DNA from: Chlamydiota bacterium
GTDB lineage: Bacteria; Chlamydiota; Chlamydiia; Chlamydiales; Waddliaceae
NCBI GenBank assembly: GCA_011065005.1
Contig: JAAKFP010000097.1
Span: forward strand, 1-8,085
Length of the DNA stretch: 8,085 nucleotides
Reading direction: 5' to 3'
Notes under the pieces: model-generated
Told to the model about the DNA's origin: nothing
The model's database searches: none
Seen by the model: the letters and a program-made list of their open reading frames with translations, nothing else
Made by a program: the position numbers and the translations under genes
Part shown: piece after piece, positions 7,156 to 8,085 of the stretch
Layout of the letters: each line of letters opens with the position of its first letter
How positions within the stretch are numbered: position 1 is the stretch's first letter

Positions 7156-7184
7156 TTGCATTCATTCCCTATGGAAATTACTAT
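7156..7184 (+). promoter_or_regulatory. Weak candidate promoter for the LEDGS-W protein gene
   Basis: TTGCAT (7156-7161), a 17-base spacer and TACTAT (7179-7184) give three of six and four of six matches to the sigma70 boxes, with the predicted start near 7191 and a leader of about 34 bases. The gene is separated from the operon by the inverted repeat, so its own promoter is expected, but the match itself is poor. Confidence 0.25.
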
Positions 7185-7224
7185 TGTTGCCAATACTACA
7201 ACAACACCAAAGAGAGTAAATATT

Positions 7225-7941
7225 ATGAAAAAATGTATTGATAAACTTAGTTGGATAACCTTTATCCTACCCCTAATTCTATTCACAAGTAACGTTAACG
7301 CACATACCAGCGAAGAACAAGAACCTAACAATATTGTTGTTGGCTCACGCACTCTATCTGATAGTGAACGCGCACAACTGGCAACGGAACGAGAGCTTAG
7401 TTGCGAAGATGGTGAGGAGTATGACATACCAAACGTCAAAGCAAAATTTTCAGCATTTAAAGAATTCTACCAACTACACTATAGCGCATTCCACCACATG
7501 ATTGCTGCCGCAATAGACGGTTCCTCCATAGAACTCGAAGATGGCTCTATCTGGTCACTAAAATATACTAGCGACATGTTTTCTGTCCTAGGTTGGCAGG
7601 CAAGAGACTCCATTGTCATCGAGCAATATGACTACAGAGGCGTAGAGTACAAGATCATCAATCAAACTCGCAATCAATACGTCACCACAACACCAACTTT
7701 GGGTCCTGTATACGAAGGAATCCACACCCATTGGGTTGTAAGCAAAGACAGCTTCTTTGGAACAATCCAACTGGAAGATGGCTCTGAGTGGGAAACATTC
7801 TCTTCTTCAAATATCGCCAGTTGGCAGCCAAATGACACCGTCGTCATCGGAGCTTACAGCTGGGGAAGTCTCTATAACACGATCCTCATCAACATCAACC
7901 TCCTAGACTACGCTCGCGTTAAACTCAAATGGGCAAAATAA
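7225..7941 (+). CDS. Small exported protein with two LEDGS-W repeats, function unknown
   Basis: I chose the ATG at 7225, giving 238 residues, because it opens a classical signal peptide: MKKCIDKLSW, hydrophobic core ITFILPLILF, likely cleavage after NVNA (residue 26). An upstream TTG at 7156 would add 23 residues that hide the signal peptide. An AGAGAG at 7211-7216 is a weak ribosome site. The mature protein has an acidic linker (about 28-70), then two related segments: SIELEDGSIW with GWQARDSIVI (101-132) and TIQLEDGSEW with SWQPNDTVVI (180-208). Each has the pattern LEDGS-x-W, then W-Q-x3-D-x-hVI, and then an aromatic-Asn stretch. These look like two small beta-rich domains from an internal duplication. 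I have the impression of similar proteins in chlamydia-like bacteria, but no function is known to me. The periplasm or cell surface is the likely location. Confidence 0.82.
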   Translation: MKKCIDKLSWITFILPLILFTSNVNAHTSEEQEPNNIVVGSRTLSDSERAQLATERELSCEDGEEYDIPNVKAKFSAFKEFYQLHYSAFHHMIAAAIDGSSIELEDGSIWSLKYTSDMFSVLGWQARDSIVIEQYDYRGVEYKIINQTRNQYVTTTPTLGPVYEGIHTHWVVSKDSFFGTIQLEDGSEWETFSSSNIASWQPNDTVVIGAYSWGSLYNTILININLLDYARVKLKWAK

Positions 7942-7960
7942 ACACCAAAGATGACAAAAT

Positions 7961-8085
7961 CCCGCCCTCACGGGCTTAATATTTAGGGGACGTTTGGTCC
8001 CAGGGCTTGCATTGCAAAAAGGTAATGGGTAAAAAGAAAAGTCCCATCGGGACGAGATTTGTTTAGCCTAGCACCGATTTTCATT
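7961..8085. repeat. Cluster of short GC-rich hairpins, probable dispersed intergenic repeat, cut by the window end
   Basis: Three small hairpins follow the last gene: GCCC-TCAC-GGGC (7964-7975), GGGAC-GTTTG-GTCCC (7987-8001) and GTCCC-ATC-GGGAC (8041-8053). The string AAAAGTCCCATCGGGACGA followed by TTTGTTTAGCC resembles dispersed palindromic repeats that I recall from intergenic DNA of PVC-group and other environmental bacteria; this is memory, not a search. The first hairpin, followed by TTAATATTT, might end transcription of the LEDGS-W gene. The terminal GCACCGATTTTCATT may be the left half of another hairpin. No gene is visible here. Confidence 0.5.

Noticed and set aside
7156..7224. N-terminal extension of the last gene from a TTG start
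   Set aside because: It would bury a textbook signal peptide that begins at the ATG at 7225, and the 23 extra residues look non-coding.
7942..8085. Possible tRNA or small structured RNA gene
   Set aside because: The hairpins do not fit a cloverleaf and there is no T-loop consensus or CCA end; a dispersed repeat explains them better.

Overview
The window looks like part of a bacterial chromosome from a host-associated or environmental Gram-negative organism. I lean towards the Chlamydiota or a wider PVC-group bacterium at moderate confidence (about 0.55). The reasons are a RecD2-type helicase, a membrane-anchored phospholipase-D-like protein, a SET-domain protein carrying ankyrin and TPR segments, an LVIVD-repeat surface-type protein, a small exported LEDGS-W repeat protein, and CGCGAAG-type dispersed repeats. 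None of these is decisive alone; base composition is moderate by eye. Legionella-like gammaproteobacteria use similar eukaryote-like effectors and remain an alternative.

Layout: bases 1-302 hold no gene but contain a long imperfect palindrome (about 13-206) and then a plausible sigma70-type promoter (234-262). Four same-strand genes follow in a tight array: an LVIVD-repeat protein with a Ser/Thr-rich tail (303-1952), an ankyrin-SET-TPR protein (1968-3728), recD2 (3740-5923) and a membrane-anchored PLD-family protein (5920-6960). The gaps are 15 nt, 11 nt and a 4-nt ATGA overlap, so they read as one operon. After it comes a 42-nt inverted repeat pair (6980-7021 / 7104-7145) that could fold into a large hairpin and insulate the operon from the next gene. 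A small exported protein with two LEDGS-W repeats (7225-7941) follows. The last 125 bases hold several short GC-rich hairpins resembling a dispersed intergenic repeat, cut off by the window edge.

Functionally, the first two genes look like host-interaction or envelope proteins: a predicted seven-bladed propeller with a mucin-like tail, and a possible protein-lysine methyltransferase effector. The next two are a DNA-repair helicase and a two-HKD phosphodiesterase whose start overlaps the recD2 stop. The most unusual points are the predicted effector joined to recD2, the translational coupling of recD2 to a membrane PLD protein, the exact 7 x 42-residue propeller, and the three intergenic palindromic elements.
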